64,000 nucleotides of DNA from Lelliottia wanjuensis (GCF_030238365.1 NZ_JASSOT010000080.1:1-64000); one strand, 5' to 3'; positions 8,062 through 17,196 are shown, counted from the stretch's first letter. Notes: generated by a model from the letters alone, not told the origin. Numbers and translations are program-made.

Positions 8062-8517
8062 ATGAAACTTTTCAAAGTGGCAGCAATTGCAGCAATCTTT
8101 GTTTCTGGCAGTGCTCTGGCTGGTGCGGTTCCTCAATATGGCGGTGGCGGCGGTGGTGGTTGGGGTGGCGGTAACAGCGGCCCTAATTCAACTCTGAGCA
8201 TTTATCAGTACGGTGGCGGCAACTCAGCTGTTGCTCTGCAATCTGACGCTAAAAATTCTGACCTGACTATTACTCAGCACGGCGGCGGTAACGGTGCTGA
8301 CGTAGGACAGGGCTCTGATGACAGCTCCATTGACCTGCTGCAGAAAGGCTTTGGTAACAGCGCAACCCTCGATCAGTGGAATGGTAAAAACTCCACCATG
8401 GAAGTTAAACAGTTCGGCGGCGGTAACGGCGCGGCAGTGGACCAGACAGCTTCCGGTTCAACTGTAACTGTGCACCAGGTTGGTTTCGGCAACAACGCGA
8501 CTGCGCATCAGTACTAA
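8062..8517 (+). CDS. csgA: Major curlin subunit CsgA
   Basis: CsgA is the amyloid subunit of curli fibres. It has 151 residues. The signal peptide ends at Ala20 and a Gly-rich N22-type export segment follows (GAVPQYGG onward). Five curlin repeats then begin at STLSIYQY, SDLTITQH, SSIDLLQK, STMEVKQF and STVTVHQV. Inner repeats carry Gly and Asp gatekeepers, and R1 and R5 have the Gln/Asn pattern linked to amyloid seeding. A strong terminator follows. Confidence 0.98.
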   Translation: MKLFKVAAIAAIFVSGSALAGAVPQYGGGGGGGWGGGNSGPNSTLSIYQYGGGNSAVALQSDAKNSDLTITQHGGGNGADVGQGSDDSSIDLLQKGFGNSATLDQWNGKNSTMEVKQFGGGNGAAVDQTASGSTVTVHQVGFGNNATAHQY

Positions 8518-8533
8518 TTTCGAATCTGTACTA

Positions 8534-8565
8534 TAAAAAAACAGGGCGCTTGCCCTGTTTTTTTT
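8534..8565 (+). terminator. Terminator between csgA and csgC
   Basis: A 7-bp stem ACAGGGC/GCCCTGT (8541-8547 with 8552-8558) is flanked by A and T runs. It ends just before csgC, so csgC should be made only by read-through. Confidence 0.85.
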
Positions 8566-8577
8566 CGGGAGTTGATC

Positions 8578-8901
8578 ATGCATACCTTATTACTGCTTGC
8601 TGCCCTCTCCAGCCAGATCACCTTTAAAACCACCCACGACGGGGAGATGACGACCATTATTCCGCAGGTCATTCTGACTGAACCCTGCGTGTGTCAGGTA
8701 CAAATCATTTCCTCGCGGGAAGGGCAGGGAGGACAAAGCACTTCCAGTCAGCGCAACACGATTTCCATTCCCGCTAACCAGCCGATTGATTTAACTCGCC
8801 TCAGTTTGAATATTAGCCCTAAAGATTCCGTGAGAATTGTCGTTAATGTCTCTGACGGGCAATCGCTACACTTATCAAAACAATGGCCGGGTTCTGAATA
8901 A
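8578..8901 (+). CDS. csgC: Curli assembly inhibitor CsgC
   Basis: CsgC is a small periplasmic immunoglobulin-fold protein that stops CsgA forming amyloid inside the periplasm. From the ATG at 8578 it has 107 residues (E. coli 110) and begins MHTLLLLAALSSQITF as in the family. The TTG at 8572 would lie too close to the GGGAG ribosome site. The C-V-C motif (EPCVCQVQI) is present. The C-terminal half, NQPIDLTRLSLNISP, is well conserved. Confidence 0.93.
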   Translation: MHTLLLLAALSSQITFKTTHDGEMTTIIPQVILTEPCVCQVQIISSREGQGGQSTSSQRNTISIPANQPIDLTRLSLNISPKDSVRIVVNVSDGQSLHLSKQWPGSE

Positions 8902-9015
8902 TATATTCACGAAATCAATATATTGGATAATTTGGCGGTTCCCAATGAATGTTTCTATGATTTGAATAAGGAATGCGCGACCCCTCAAGGATGATTTCTC
9001 ATTGAGGAGCCAACC

Positions 9016-9336
9016 ATGGCAGCGTCCATTGTAAAAAGTATTATTGCATCAGGTATTATTGCTTTATCGGCACTGACTCCAGCATTAGCGGCAACCACGG
9101 TTAACGGCGGTGTGATTCATTTTCGCGGGGCGATTGTAGAAGACCCGTGTGTGATCTCCCCGCAACATAATCAGTTTGCGCTGTCATGCCCGCACGAAGG
9201 ACGCGTGCAAACCACCCAGGTAAGTTACGGTGAAGCCCTGCGGGGGCGTAACCCTTACCCAGATGTCGCCACGGTGAGTATGAAATATATCAATCCGGAA
9301 AAAACGTTGGCGGTTGTGCAAGTCAACTATCGTTAG
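9016..9336 (+). CDS. ymdA: Exported pilin-like protein YmdA
   Basis: This 106-residue protein of unknown function has a signal peptide ending near ALAA (residue 26). The mature start GGVIHFRGAIVEDPC resembles the first strand of chaperone-usher pilins, which carries the first Cys of the disulfide. Cys45 and Cys58 could pair. The C-terminus ends in VQVNYR, again pilin-like, but the central part of a pilin is missing. It follows csgC by 114 bp and has its own terminator. Confidence 0.85.
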   Translation: MAASIVKSIIASGIIALSALTPALAATTVNGGVIHFRGAIVEDPCVISPQHNQFALSCPHEGRVQTTQVSYGEALRGRNPYPDVATVSMKYINPEKTLAVVQVNYR

Positions 9337-9341
9337 GACAG

Positions 9342-9373
9342 AGCCCTCTCGTCTTCGGACCGGAGGGCTTTTC
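9342..9373 (+). terminator. Terminator after ymdA
   Basis: The stem AGCCCTC/GAGGGCT (9342-9348 with 9363-9369) has an inner stem closed by a UUCG loop and is followed by a T run. Confidence 0.78.
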
Positions 9374-9443
9374 TCATCTGGCTCTTCTTCGCAACCAGCC
9401 CCTGCTATACACTTAATAAAAGTCGGGTAGTAGAGGAATGGAT

Positions 9444-9986
9444 ATGAAACCGCAAATTGACGTTGTCCTCGGGGACATCACCACACAGCACGTTGATGTC
9501 ATTGTTAATGCAGCCAATCCCTCGTTGATGGGCGGTGGCGGCGTTGACGGTGCCATTCATCGTGCGGCCGGACCGCAGCTGCTGGAAGCCTGCAAAATTG
9601 TCCGTCAACAGCAGGGTGAGCTAGCGCCAGGCCATGCGGTGATTACGATTGCCGGGGATCTTCCGGCGAAAGCGGTGATCCACGCCGTCGGCCCAATCTG
9701 GGAAGGCGGGGAGCATCATGAGGCGCGAAGCCTTGAGGATGCCTATCTTAATTGTCTGCGCCTGGCGGCCGCCAATGGTTATAAAACTATTGCGTTTCCG
9801 GCCATCAGCACCGGCGTTTATGGTTTTCCAAAGGCCGCTGCCGCCGCGATAGCCGTGGCGACGGTTTCAGACTATCTCACCCGCAAACCCCTGCCGGAGC
9901 GGGTATACTTCGTTTGCTATGATGAAGAAAATGCCCGGCTCTACCAGCGACTTCTTACCCAGCGAGGACAAGAACTCGACGCATAA
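9444..9986 (+). CDS. ymdB: O-acetyl-ADP-ribose deacetylase / RNase III regulator YmdB
   Basis: YmdB is a macrodomain protein that removes acetyl from O-acetyl-ADP-ribose; in E. coli it also binds and inhibits RNase III. It has 180 residues. The ADP-ribose-binding signature NAANPSLMGGGGVDGAIH lies near residues 23-40 and AISTGVYGFP near 118-127. The ATG at 9444 is preferred because AGAGG lies seven bases upstream, whereas the ATG at 9438 touches that site. The start also fits the E. coli protein. The gene overlaps clsC. Confidence 0.92.
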   Translation: MKPQIDVVLGDITTQHVDVIVNAANPSLMGGGGVDGAIHRAAGPQLLEACKIVRQQQGELAPGHAVITIAGDLPAKAVIHAVGPIWEGGEHHEARSLEDAYLNCLRLAAANGYKTIAFPAISTGVYGFPKAAAAAIAVATVSDYLTRKPLPERVYFVCYDEENARLYQRLLTQRGQELDA

Positions 9987-11406
9987 TACGCGGCTCGGGC
10001 GGGCGATCGCGCCCGTCAATGCCGAACATCCAGGGCTGTGCGGTTTGCTCCCCCTGGATGACAGCCTCGATGCCTTCGCCTGCCGCTACCGGCTGGCGGA
10101 AATGGCGGAGAAAACCCTCGATGTGCAGTACTACATCTGGGAAGACGATATGTCGGGGCGGCTGCTGTTTTCCGTGCTGGTGGCCGCCGCTTCACGCGGT
10201 GTCCGCGTCCGGCTGCTGCTGGATGACAACAACACGCAAGGGCTGGACGCGATCCTGCGCCTGCTCGATTCCCACCCCAACATCGATGTCCGTCTGTTTA
10301 ACCCTTTCTCGTTCCGCACCCTGCGCGCGCTGGGTTATCTCACCGATTTCGCCAGGCTTAACCGCCGCATGCACAATAAAAGTTTCACCGTCGATGGCGA
10401 AGCGACCATCATCGGTGGCCGCAACGTCGGTGATGCCTATTTCGGGGCAGGGGAGGCACCGCTCTTTTCCGATCTGGATGTGATGGCGATCGGGCCGGTG
10501 GTGGCGGAAGTGGCTAATGATTTCGAACGCTACTGGCAGAGCGCCTGCGTCTCGACGCTAAAGCAGGTACTGGAATTATCGGAGGAGGAGATCGGATCTC
10601 GCCTCCAGCCGCCGGATGACTGGTATCAAAACGAAATAGCCCAGCGCTATCTGGATAAACTGGAATCGAGCCAGTTTATTACCCGCCTCGAAGCGCGCGA
10701 TTTGCCGCTGATCTGGGCGAAAACCCGTTTACTCAGCGATGACCCGCGCAAAGGCTTAGGGCGCGCGAAGCGCCACTCACTGCTGCCTCAGCGTCTGCTG
10801 GATGTGATGGGCACCCCGGCGGAGCAGATCGATATCATCTCCTCCTACTTTGTACCCACCCGCGCGGGCGTTGCACAGCTGCTGCAGCTGGTGCGCAAGG
10901 GCGTCAAAATCGCCATTCTCACCAACTCCCTCGCCGCTAACGATGTGGCCGTGGTGCATGCGGGCTACGCGCGCTGGCGCAAAAAACTGCTGCGTCACGG
11001 GATTGAGCTTTACGAGCTGAAACCCACTCAGGACTTCGTTCCGGGGCTGCGGGATCGCGGCCTGACGGGGAATTCCGGCTCCAGTCTGCATGCCAAAACC
11101 TTCAGCATCGATAGCCAGAAAGTGTTTATCGGCTCGCTGAATTTTGATCCGCGCTCGACGATGCTCAACACGGAAATGGGCTTTGTGATTGAAAGTGAAA
11201 CCCTGGCGCGCCTGATCCATCGCCGCTTCCTGAAAAGCCGTCAGCACGAGGCGTGGCAGATTCGGCTCGATAACTTCGGGCGTCTGAACTGGGTCGAGCA
11301 AAAAGACGGGGAAGAGATTGTGCTGAAGAAAGAGCCAAAAACACGCTTCTGGCAGCGGGTGCTGGTGCGTCTGGCGTGGTGGTTACCGGTTGAGTGGCTG
11401 TTGTAA
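9931..11406 (+). CDS. clsC: Cardiolipin synthase C
   Basis: ClsC is a phospholipase D-type membrane enzyme that makes cardiolipin from phosphatidylglycerol and phosphatidylethanolamine. In E. coli it needs YmdB. Two HKD motifs are visible: MHNKSFTVDG and LHAKTFSIDS, each followed by GG or GS residues. The C-terminus PVEWLL is family-typical. The start is uncertain: ATGs at 9919, 9922 and 9931 all lie inside ymdB, and no start codon occurs in frame between 9931 and the conserved region. From 9931 it has 491 residues, longer than the 473 of E. coli. Confidence 0.9.
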   Translation: MPGSTSDFLPSEDKNSTHNTRLGRAIAPVNAEHPGLCGLLPLDDSLDAFACRYRLAEMAEKTLDVQYYIWEDDMSGRLLFSVLVAAASRGVRVRLLLDDNNTQGLDAILRLLDSHPNIDVRLFNPFSFRTLRALGYLTDFARLNRRMHNKSFTVDGEATIIGGRNVGDAYFGAGEAPLFSDLDVMAIGPVVAEVANDFERYWQSACVSTLKQVLELSEEEIGSRLQPPDDWYQNEIAQRYLDKLESSQFITRLEARDLPLIWAKTRLLSDDPRKGLGRAKRHSLLPQRLLDVMGTPAEQIDIISSYFVPTRAGVAQLLQLVRKGVKIAILTNSLAANDVAVVHAGYARWRKKLLRHGIELYELKPTQDFVPGLRDRGLTGNSGSSLHAKTFSIDSQKVFIGSLNFDPRSTMLNTEMGFVIESETLARLIHRRFLKSRQHEAWQIRLDNFGRLNWVEQKDGEEIVLKKEPKTRFWQRVLVRLAWWLPVEWLL

Positions 11407-11429
11407 TCGCGCCGGAGGGCCCGGCGCGA
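11407..11429. terminator. Possible hairpin between convergent clsC and opgC
   Basis: A 9-bp GC-rich stem TCGCGCCGG/CCGGCGCGA begins directly after the clsC stop codon. There is no clear T run, so termination is uncertain. Confidence 0.4.
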
Positions 11430-11436
11430 AGCGTCA

Positions 11437-12576
11437 TTAAGCCGTTTTGGTTTGCGGTTTACCGGAAAACAAGAAACGCAGCAGCGGAATGCGCAGGTGA
11501 ATTTCGTACAGCAGGATGGCAACGCCCACCACAAACACCAGCCCGGTGAAAAAGCCTAATGCGTTAGAACTAATGTGCGGGGTGATATATGCACCAAAAA
11601 AGAGCGTCAGCGGGTGGTGAACCAGGTAGATAAACAGCGACGCGTTGACGAAATAGGTCACGCGGGTCGACTTAAAGTTCAGCAGACGGTGCCCCAGGGC
11701 AAACACCACGTTAACCATCCACAGTCCCAGCAGCATCGTAATCACGCTTTCCGTTTCATACATCCACGCATCGCCGCTGCCATAACGCTGATTGAGCAGA
11801 TAGGCGGCAAACGCCAGCGCGGAACCCACGGCGCACCACGACGACGGCGTGGTGAACAGATCTTTAAGTTTTGGCGAGATAAAGGCCAGCGCGCCCAGCA
11901 TAAAGAACGGGATGTAGAACAGGGTTTGCATCACCACGAAGTTGAACAGCCCATCGCTCAGTATCGGCGGATAAACGATGAACAGAATGCGGCGAATCGC
12001 GCCGTAGGCGATACCCAGCACCAGGAAAATCAGGGAGAGTTTCGCCCAGGTGATGTGAGGGAATTGCGTTTCGTGATGGCGGCTCAGATGGCGGCGCAAC
12101 TTGCTGAAAATCCAGAGGCTAACGGTGGTCATCACCACCAGCACCAGCAGGAACCACAGGTGTGATACCAGTTCCCAGACCAGTGTGTTGTACTTTTCGT
12201 AGAAGGTCAGGTTTTGCCAGTTATCGGCTTTGCCTTTCACGTACTGCAGCATGATGAACTGGGGCAGCGTCAGCAGCGGAATGGCGGTCAGCATCGGGAT
12301 GCCGACGCGCTCGACGCGCACTTTCCACCAGCGTTTCATCGGGTAGCGCAGAAACAGCATGTAGGAGAAATAGCCGGAAATGACGAAGAACACCTGCATG
12401 CGGAAAGAGTGGATGAAGTCGTTAAACAGTGTCAGCCACCATGAGGGCTCTATACTGTTAACATGCCAGGTGTGGCTGGAGTAAATCAAGGAGATATGAA
12501 AAGGGATCCCCAACAGCATCAGCCATGCCCGGATCGAGTCGAGGAAATATTCACGTTGTACGGGTGCAGTGGTCAT
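11437..12576 (-). CDS. opgC: Periplasmic glucan succinyltransferase OpgC
   Basis: OpgC (MdoC) is an inner-membrane acyltransferase-3 family protein that adds succinyl groups to osmoregulated periplasmic glucans. It has 379 residues (E. coli 385) and about ten membrane helices. The N-terminal motif REYFLDSIRAWLMLLGIPFH holds the conserved Arg and His of the family. It is divergent from opgGH, which make the glucan backbone. Confidence 0.95.
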   Translation of the reverse strand: MTTAPVQREYFLDSIRAWLMLLGIPFHISLIYSSHTWHVNSIEPSWWLTLFNDFIHSFRMQVFFVISGYFSYMLFLRYPMKRWWKVRVERVGIPMLTAIPLLTLPQFIMLQYVKGKADNWQNLTFYEKYNTLVWELVSHLWFLLVLVVMTTVSLWIFSKLRRHLSRHHETQFPHITWAKLSLIFLVLGIAYGAIRRILFIVYPPILSDGLFNFVVMQTLFYIPFFMLGALAFISPKLKDLFTTPSSWCAVGSALAFAAYLLNQRYGSGDAWMYETESVITMLLGLWMVNVVFALGHRLLNFKSTRVTYFVNASLFIYLVHHPLTLFFGAYITPHISSNALGFFTGLVFVVGVAILLYEIHLRIPLLRFLFSGKPQTKTA

Positions 12577-12831
12577 ATAACTTTTTGCATTCTCGGACTT
12601 TTCGTCTTATCCATAAGACTAATAGTGGTTACATTCGAAGCCAACCCTACACCAAGACCGACACCCTGTCTCCAGGATAAGCACGCAAAGTGAAGAGAGG
12701 GTTCTTCTGGTTGCTTAATCCATGAGCCAGCGCGCTGAACAAAGCAGTGATATTGTTGTCGGATTGCCTGAATTTCCAGTAAAATGGATCGGATCGAATT
12801 AAGCACACAAAGGGGGAAGTGCTTACTTATT
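12577..12831. promoter_or_regulatory. Divergent gap between opgC and opgG
   Basis: This 255-bp gap should hold promoters for opgC and for opgGH, whose expression in E. coli falls at high osmolarity. I could not assign convincing -35/-10 boxes. An antisense open frame over 12573-12962 has no family resemblance. Confidence 0.5.
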
Positions 12832-14385
12832 ATGAAACATAAACCACAAATGATGAAAATGCGTTGGTTGGGTGCAGCAGTCTTGTTGTCACTGTATACC
12901 TCTTCTGCATGGTCTTTTTCCATCGATGATGTCGCAAAACAGGCAAAATCGCTGGCCGACAAAGGCTATGAGGCGCCAAAAAGTAACCTGCCCTCCGTCT
13001 TCCGCGACATGAAATATGCGGACTATCAGCAGATCCAGTTCAATCACGATAAAGCGTACTGGAACAACATTAAGACCCCGTTCAAGCTTGAGTTTTATCA
13101 TCAGGGCATGTACTTCGACACCCCGGTTGCTATCAATGAAGTGACGGCCACTGCGGTACGTAAGATCAAATACAGCCCGGATTATTTTAATTTTGGCGAT
13201 GTGAAACACGACAAAGACACCGTTAAAGACCTGGGATTCGCAGGCTTTAAAGTGCTTTACCCCATCAACAGCAAAGATAAAAACGACGAAATTGTCAGCA
13301 TGCTGGGGGCCAGCTATTTCCGCGTGATCGGTTCAGGCCAGGTTTACGGTCTGTCTGCGCGTGGTCTGGCAATCGATACGGCGCTGCCGTCTGGTGAAGA
13401 ATTCCCGCGTTTTCGTGAGTTCTGGATTGAGCGTCCAAAACCTACGGACAAACGCCTGACTATCTACGCACTGCTGGACTCTCCGCGTGCGACCGGTGCT
13501 TACCGCTTTGTGATCATTCCGGGTCGTGACTCGGTGATCGACGTGCAGTCCAAAGTTTACCTGCGCGACAAAGTGGGCAAACTGGGCGTCGCGCCGCTGA
13601 CCAGTATGTTCCTGTTCGGGCCAAATCAGCCGTCTCCGGCGACCAACTTCCGCCCGGAACTACATGATTCCAACGGTCTGTCCATTCTTGCTGGCAACGG
13701 CGAGTGGATCTGGCGTCCGCTGAACAACCCGAAACACCTGGCAGTCAGCAGCTTTGCGATGGAAAACCCGCAGGGCTTTGGTCTGCTCCAGCGCGGTCGT
13801 CAGTTCTCTCGCTTTGAAGATCTCGACGATCGTTACGATCTGCGCCCAAGCGCCTGGGTCACACCGAAAGGGGACTGGGGTAAAGGCAAAGTCGAGCTGG
13901 TTGAAATTCCAACCAACGACGAAACCAACGACAACATCGTCGCTTACTGGACGCCGGATCAGCTGCCGGAAGCCGGGAAAGAGATGAACTTCAAATACAC
14001 CATCACCTTCAGCCGCGATGAAGATAAGTTGCATGCGCCGGACAACGCGTATGTGATGCAGACTCGCCGCTCAACGGGCGATGTGAAGCAGTCGAATCTC
14101 ATTCGCCAGCCTGATGGCACCGTGGCGTTTGTGGTTGATTTCGCCGGTCAGGATATGAAAAAACTGACGCCGGATACGCCTGTCACCGCGCAAACCAGCA
14201 TTGGTGATAACGGTGAAATCGTTGAAAACACCGTGCGTTACAACCCGGTGACCAAAGGGTGGCGCTTAACCCTGCGCGTAAAAGTGAAAGATCCTAAACA
14301 GACCACGGAAATGCGCGCTGCGCTGGTCAATGCCGATCAGACGCTGAGTGAAACCTGGAGCTATCAGCTACCTGCCAATGAATAA
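12832..14385 (+). CDS. opgG: Periplasmic glucan biosynthesis protein OpgG
   Basis: OpgG (MdoG) is the periplasmic beta-sandwich protein that works with OpgH in making or branching periplasmic glucans. From 12832 it has 517 residues; the ATG at 12850 would give 511, the E. coli length. Neither has a good ribosome site, so the choice is open. A signal peptide ends near AWS. The body (SIDDVAKQAKSLADKGYEAP onward) aligns with E. coli throughout. It overlaps opgH by 8 bp, which suggests translational coupling. Confidence 0.95.
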   Translation: MKHKPQMMKMRWLGAAVLLSLYTSSAWSFSIDDVAKQAKSLADKGYEAPKSNLPSVFRDMKYADYQQIQFNHDKAYWNNIKTPFKLEFYHQGMYFDTPVAINEVTATAVRKIKYSPDYFNFGDVKHDKDTVKDLGFAGFKVLYPINSKDKNDEIVSMLGASYFRVIGSGQVYGLSARGLAIDTALPSGEEFPRFREFWIERPKPTDKRLTIYALLDSPRATGAYRFVIIPGRDSVIDVQSKVYLRDKVGKLGVAPLTSMFLFGPNQPSPATNFRPELHDSNGLSILAGNGEWIWRPLNNPKHLAVSSFAMENPQGFGLLQRGRQFSRFEDLDDRYDLRPSAWVTPKGDWGKGKVELVEIPTNDETNDNIVAYWTPDQLPEAGKEMNFKYTITFSRDEDKLHAPDNAYVMQTRRSTGDVKQSNLIRQPDGTVAFVVDFAGQDMKKLTPDTPVTAQTSIGDNGEIVENTVRYNPVTKGWRLTLRVKVKDPKQTTEMRAALVNADQTLSETWSYQLPANE

Positions 14386-16906
14386 TACATCTGAATATAT
14401 CGATGCCATGCCGCTGACAGATATTGAGAAAGCGGCGCTGCCCAAGAGCGACATCCGCGCGGTTCATACCGCGCTGGATGGCGAGCATCACGAATTTACC
14501 CGTGATGACGATACGCCTCTGGGGTCAGTCAAGGCGCGCCTGGAGCAGGCCTGGCCAGATTCGCTGGCAGAAGGGCAGCTGATTAAAGACGATGAAGGGC
14601 GCACCCAGCTTCAGGCGATGCCGAAAGCGACGCGCTCTTCCATGTTCCCGGATCCGTGGCGTACCAACCCGGTAGGCCGCTTCTGGGATCGTCTGCGCGG
14701 TCGCGATGTGGCGCCGCGCTATCTGTCTCGTCTGACCAAAGAGCAGCAGGCGTCTGAGCAGAAATGGCGTACCGTCGGCACGATCCGTCGTTACACCCTG
14801 CTGGTGCTGACCCTGGCCCAGACCGTGGTCGCCACCTGGTACATGAAAACCATCCTGCCTTATCAGGGCTGGGCGCTGATCAATCCGGCTGACATGGTCG
14901 GGCAAGATCTGTGGGTCTCCTTCATGCAGCTCCTGCCGTACATTCTGCAAAGTGGGATCCTCCTCCTCTTCGCGGTCTTGTTCTGCTGGGTCTCGGCCGG
15001 TTTCTGGACCGCGCTGATGGGCTTCCTGCAATTGCTGATGGGGCGTGACAAATACAGCATTTCGGCGTCAACGGTCGGGGATGAAGCACTCAACCCTGAG
15101 CACCGTACGGCGCTTATCATGCCTATCTGTAACGAAGACGTTGACCGCGTATTCGCGGGCCTGCGCGCCACCTGGGAGTCTGTTAAGGCGACCGGTAACG
15201 CCGAGCATTTCGACGTCTACATCCTGAGCGACAGCTACAACCCGGATATCTGCGTTGCCGAGCAGAAAGCCTGGATGGAACTCATTGCCGAAGTGCAGGG
15301 CGAAGGGCAGATCTTCTACCGTCGTCGTCGCCGTCGTGTGAAGCGTAAAAGCGGTAACATCGATGACTTCTGCCGCCGCTGGGGCAATCAGTACAGCTAC
15401 ATGGTGGTGCTGGACGCCGACTCCGTGATGACCGGTGAGTGTCTGACCGGGCTGGTGCGTCTGATGGAAGCGAACCCGAACGCCGGGATCATCCAGTCGT
15501 CGCCGAAAGCCTCGGGTATGGATACGCTGTATGCGCGCTGTCAGCAGTTTGCGACCCGCGTTTACGGTCCGCTGTTTACCGCCGGTCTGCACTTCTGGCA
15601 GCTGGGTGAATCCCACTACTGGGGTCACAACGCCATTATTCGTGTGCAGCCGTTCATCGAACACTGTGCGCTGGCACCGCTGCCGGGCGAAGGTTCGTTT
15701 GCCGGTTCCATTCTGTCTCACGACTTCGTGGAAGCGGCGCTGATGCGCCGTGCAGGATGGGGTGTGTGGATTGCTTACGATCTGCCGGGCTCTTATGAAG
15801 AGCTGCCGCCGAACCTGCTGGATGAACTGAAACGTGACCGCCGCTGGTGTCACGGCAACCTGATGAACTTCCGTCTGTTCCTTGTGAAAGGGATGCACCC
15901 GGTTCACCGTGCCGTGTTCCTGACGGGCGTGATGTCTTATCTGTCTGCGCCGCTGTGGTTTATGTTCCTGGCCCTGTCGACGGCGTTGCAGGTGGTCCAT
16001 GCCCTGACCGAACCGCAGTACTTCCTGCAACCGCGCCAGCTGTTCCCGGTGTGGCCGCAGTGGCGTCCTGAGCTGGCGATTGCACTCTTTGCCTCGACGA
16101 TGATCCTGCTGTTCTTGCCTAAGCTGCTCAGTATCATCCTGATCTGGTGCAAAGGCTCGAAAGAGTACGGCGGTTTCTGTCGCGTGACGCTCTCCCTGCT
16201 GCTCGAAGTGCTGTTCTCGGTGCTGCTGGCGCCGGTGCGCATGCTGTTCCACACGGTGTTTGTGGTCAGCGCGTTCCTCGGCTGGGAAGTGGTCTGGAAC
16301 TCACCGCAGCGTGACGATGACTCCACGCCGTGGAGCGAAGCTTTCATGCGTCATGGCTCGCAGATGCTGCTGGGTCTGGTGTGGGCTGCCGGTATGGCGT
16401 GGCTGGATTTACGCTTCCTGTTCTGGCTCGCGCCGATCGTGTTCTCCCTGATCCTGTCGCCGTTTGTCTCCGTGATCTCCAGCCGTTCAACGGTGGGCTT
16501 GCGTACCAAACGCTGGAAACTGTTCCTGATCCCGGAAGAGTATTCTCCGCCGCAGGTGCTGGTGGACACCGACAAGTATCTGGTGCTGAACCGCAGCCGT
16601 TCGCTGGACGATGGCTTTATCCACGCGGTGTTTAACCCGTCGTTTAACGCTCTCGCGACTGCCATGGCCACCGCGCGTCACCGCGCCAGCCAGGTGCTGG
16701 AGATCGCCCGCGATCGCCACATCGAGCAAGCGCTGAACGAAACGCCGGAAAAACTGAACCGCGATCGCCGTCTGGTGCTGTTAAGCGACCCGGTCACCAT
16801 GGCCCGCTTGCACTATCGCGTCTGGTCCTCTCCGGAGAGATACTCCTCGTGGGTGAACTACTACACGACGATTAAGCTCAATCCGCTGGCCCTGAAGGCG
16901 AAGTAA
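14378..16906 (+). CDS. opgH: Glucan glucosyltransferase OpgH
   Basis: OpgH (MdoH) is the inner-membrane family-2 glycosyltransferase that polymerises beta-1,2-glucan from UDP-glucose. In E. coli it also links UDP-glucose to cell size through FtsZ. The start at 14378 gives MNNTSEYIDAMP and 842 residues (E. coli 847). About eight membrane helices flank the catalytic domain, which spans about residues 240-500. It carries the VLDADSVM aspartates, the HDFVEAALMRRAGW region and RDRRWCHGN, equivalent to QxxRW. It overlaps the end of opgG. Confidence 0.96.
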   Translation: MNNTSEYIDAMPLTDIEKAALPKSDIRAVHTALDGEHHEFTRDDDTPLGSVKARLEQAWPDSLAEGQLIKDDEGRTQLQAMPKATRSSMFPDPWRTNPVGRFWDRLRGRDVAPRYLSRLTKEQQASEQKWRTVGTIRRYTLLVLTLAQTVVATWYMKTILPYQGWALINPADMVGQDLWVSFMQLLPYILQSGILLLFAVLFCWVSAGFWTALMGFLQLLMGRDKYSISASTVGDEALNPEHRTALIMPICNEDVDRVFAGLRATWESVKATGNAEHFDVYILSDSYNPDICVAEQKAWMELIAEVQGEGQIFYRRRRRRVKRKSGNIDDFCRRWGNQYSYMVVLDADSVMTGECLTGLVRLMEANPNAGIIQSSPKASGMDTLYARCQQFATRVYGPLFTAGLHFWQLGESHYWGHNAIIRVQPFIEHCALAPLPGEGSFAGSILSHDFVEAALMRRAGWGVWIAYDLPGSYEELPPNLLDELKRDRRWCHGNLMNFRLFLVKGMHPVHRAVFLTGVMSYLSAPLWFMFLALSTALQVVHALTEPQYFLQPRQLFPVWPQWRPELAIALFASTMILLFLPKLLSIILIWCKGSKEYGGFCRVTLSLLLEVLFSVLLAPVRMLFHTVFVVSAFLGWEVVWNSPQRDDDSTPWSEAFMRHGSQMLLGLVWAAGMAWLDLRFLFWLAPIVFSLILSPFVSVISSRSTVGLRTKRWKLFLIPEEYSPPQVLVDTDKYLVLNRSRSLDDGFIHAVFNPSFNALATAMATARHRASQVLEIARDRHIEQALNETPEKLNRDRRLVLLSDPVTMARLHYRVWSSPERYSSWVNYYTTIKLNPLALKAK

Positions 16907-16920
16907 GCCGAACGAAAGTA

Positions 16921-16949
16921 AAAATACCGGCCTTGGCCGGTATTTTTTT
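16921..16949 (+). terminator. Terminator after opgH
   Basis: A perfect 10-bp stem AATACCGGCC/GGCCGGTATT with a 2-base gap (16923-16944) is followed by a T run. Confidence 0.88.
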
Positions 16950-16962
16950 ATATGAGGTTTGA

Positions 16963-17190
16963 ATGAGAATACTCATCGTGGTGATGATGGCGCTGCTGCT
17001 CAGCGGGTGCGGCAGCATTATCAGCCGTACCATTCCCGGTCAGGGCCATGGCAACCAGTATTATCCCGGCGTACAATGGGACGTTCGCGACTCCGCATGG
17101 CGCTATGTCACGATCCTCGACCTGCCGTTCTCGCTGGTGTTCGACACGCTATTGCTGCCTATCGACGCGCAGCACGGTCCTTATGAATAA
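16963..17190 (+). CDS. yceK: Lipoprotein YceK
   Basis: This 75-residue predicted lipoprotein of the YceK/YidQ (DUF1375) family has unknown function. The signal peptide ends in LLLSGC with the lipid-acceptor Cys at residue 16. The conserved core YYPGVQWDVRD and LDLPFSLVFDTLLLPID are seen. The length equals E. coli YceK. The GAGG ribosome site lies before the ATG at 16963. It ends 7 bp from the convergent msyB. Confidence 0.9.
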   Translation: MRILIVVMMALLLSGCGSIISRTIPGQGHGNQYYPGVQWDVRDSAWRYVTILDLPFSLVFDTLLLPIDAQHGPYE

Positions 17191-17196
17191 GGTCGG

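Noticed and set aside
12573..12962. 129-codon minus-strand frame running from opgG into opgC
   Set aside because: It overlaps the conserved opgG signal-peptide region antisense and the opgC start, and has no family-like features.
15068..16252. 394-codon minus-strand frame inside opgH
   Set aside because: It is antisense to a fully conserved gene and is rich in His, Gln and Arg, the usual shadow of GC-rich third positions.
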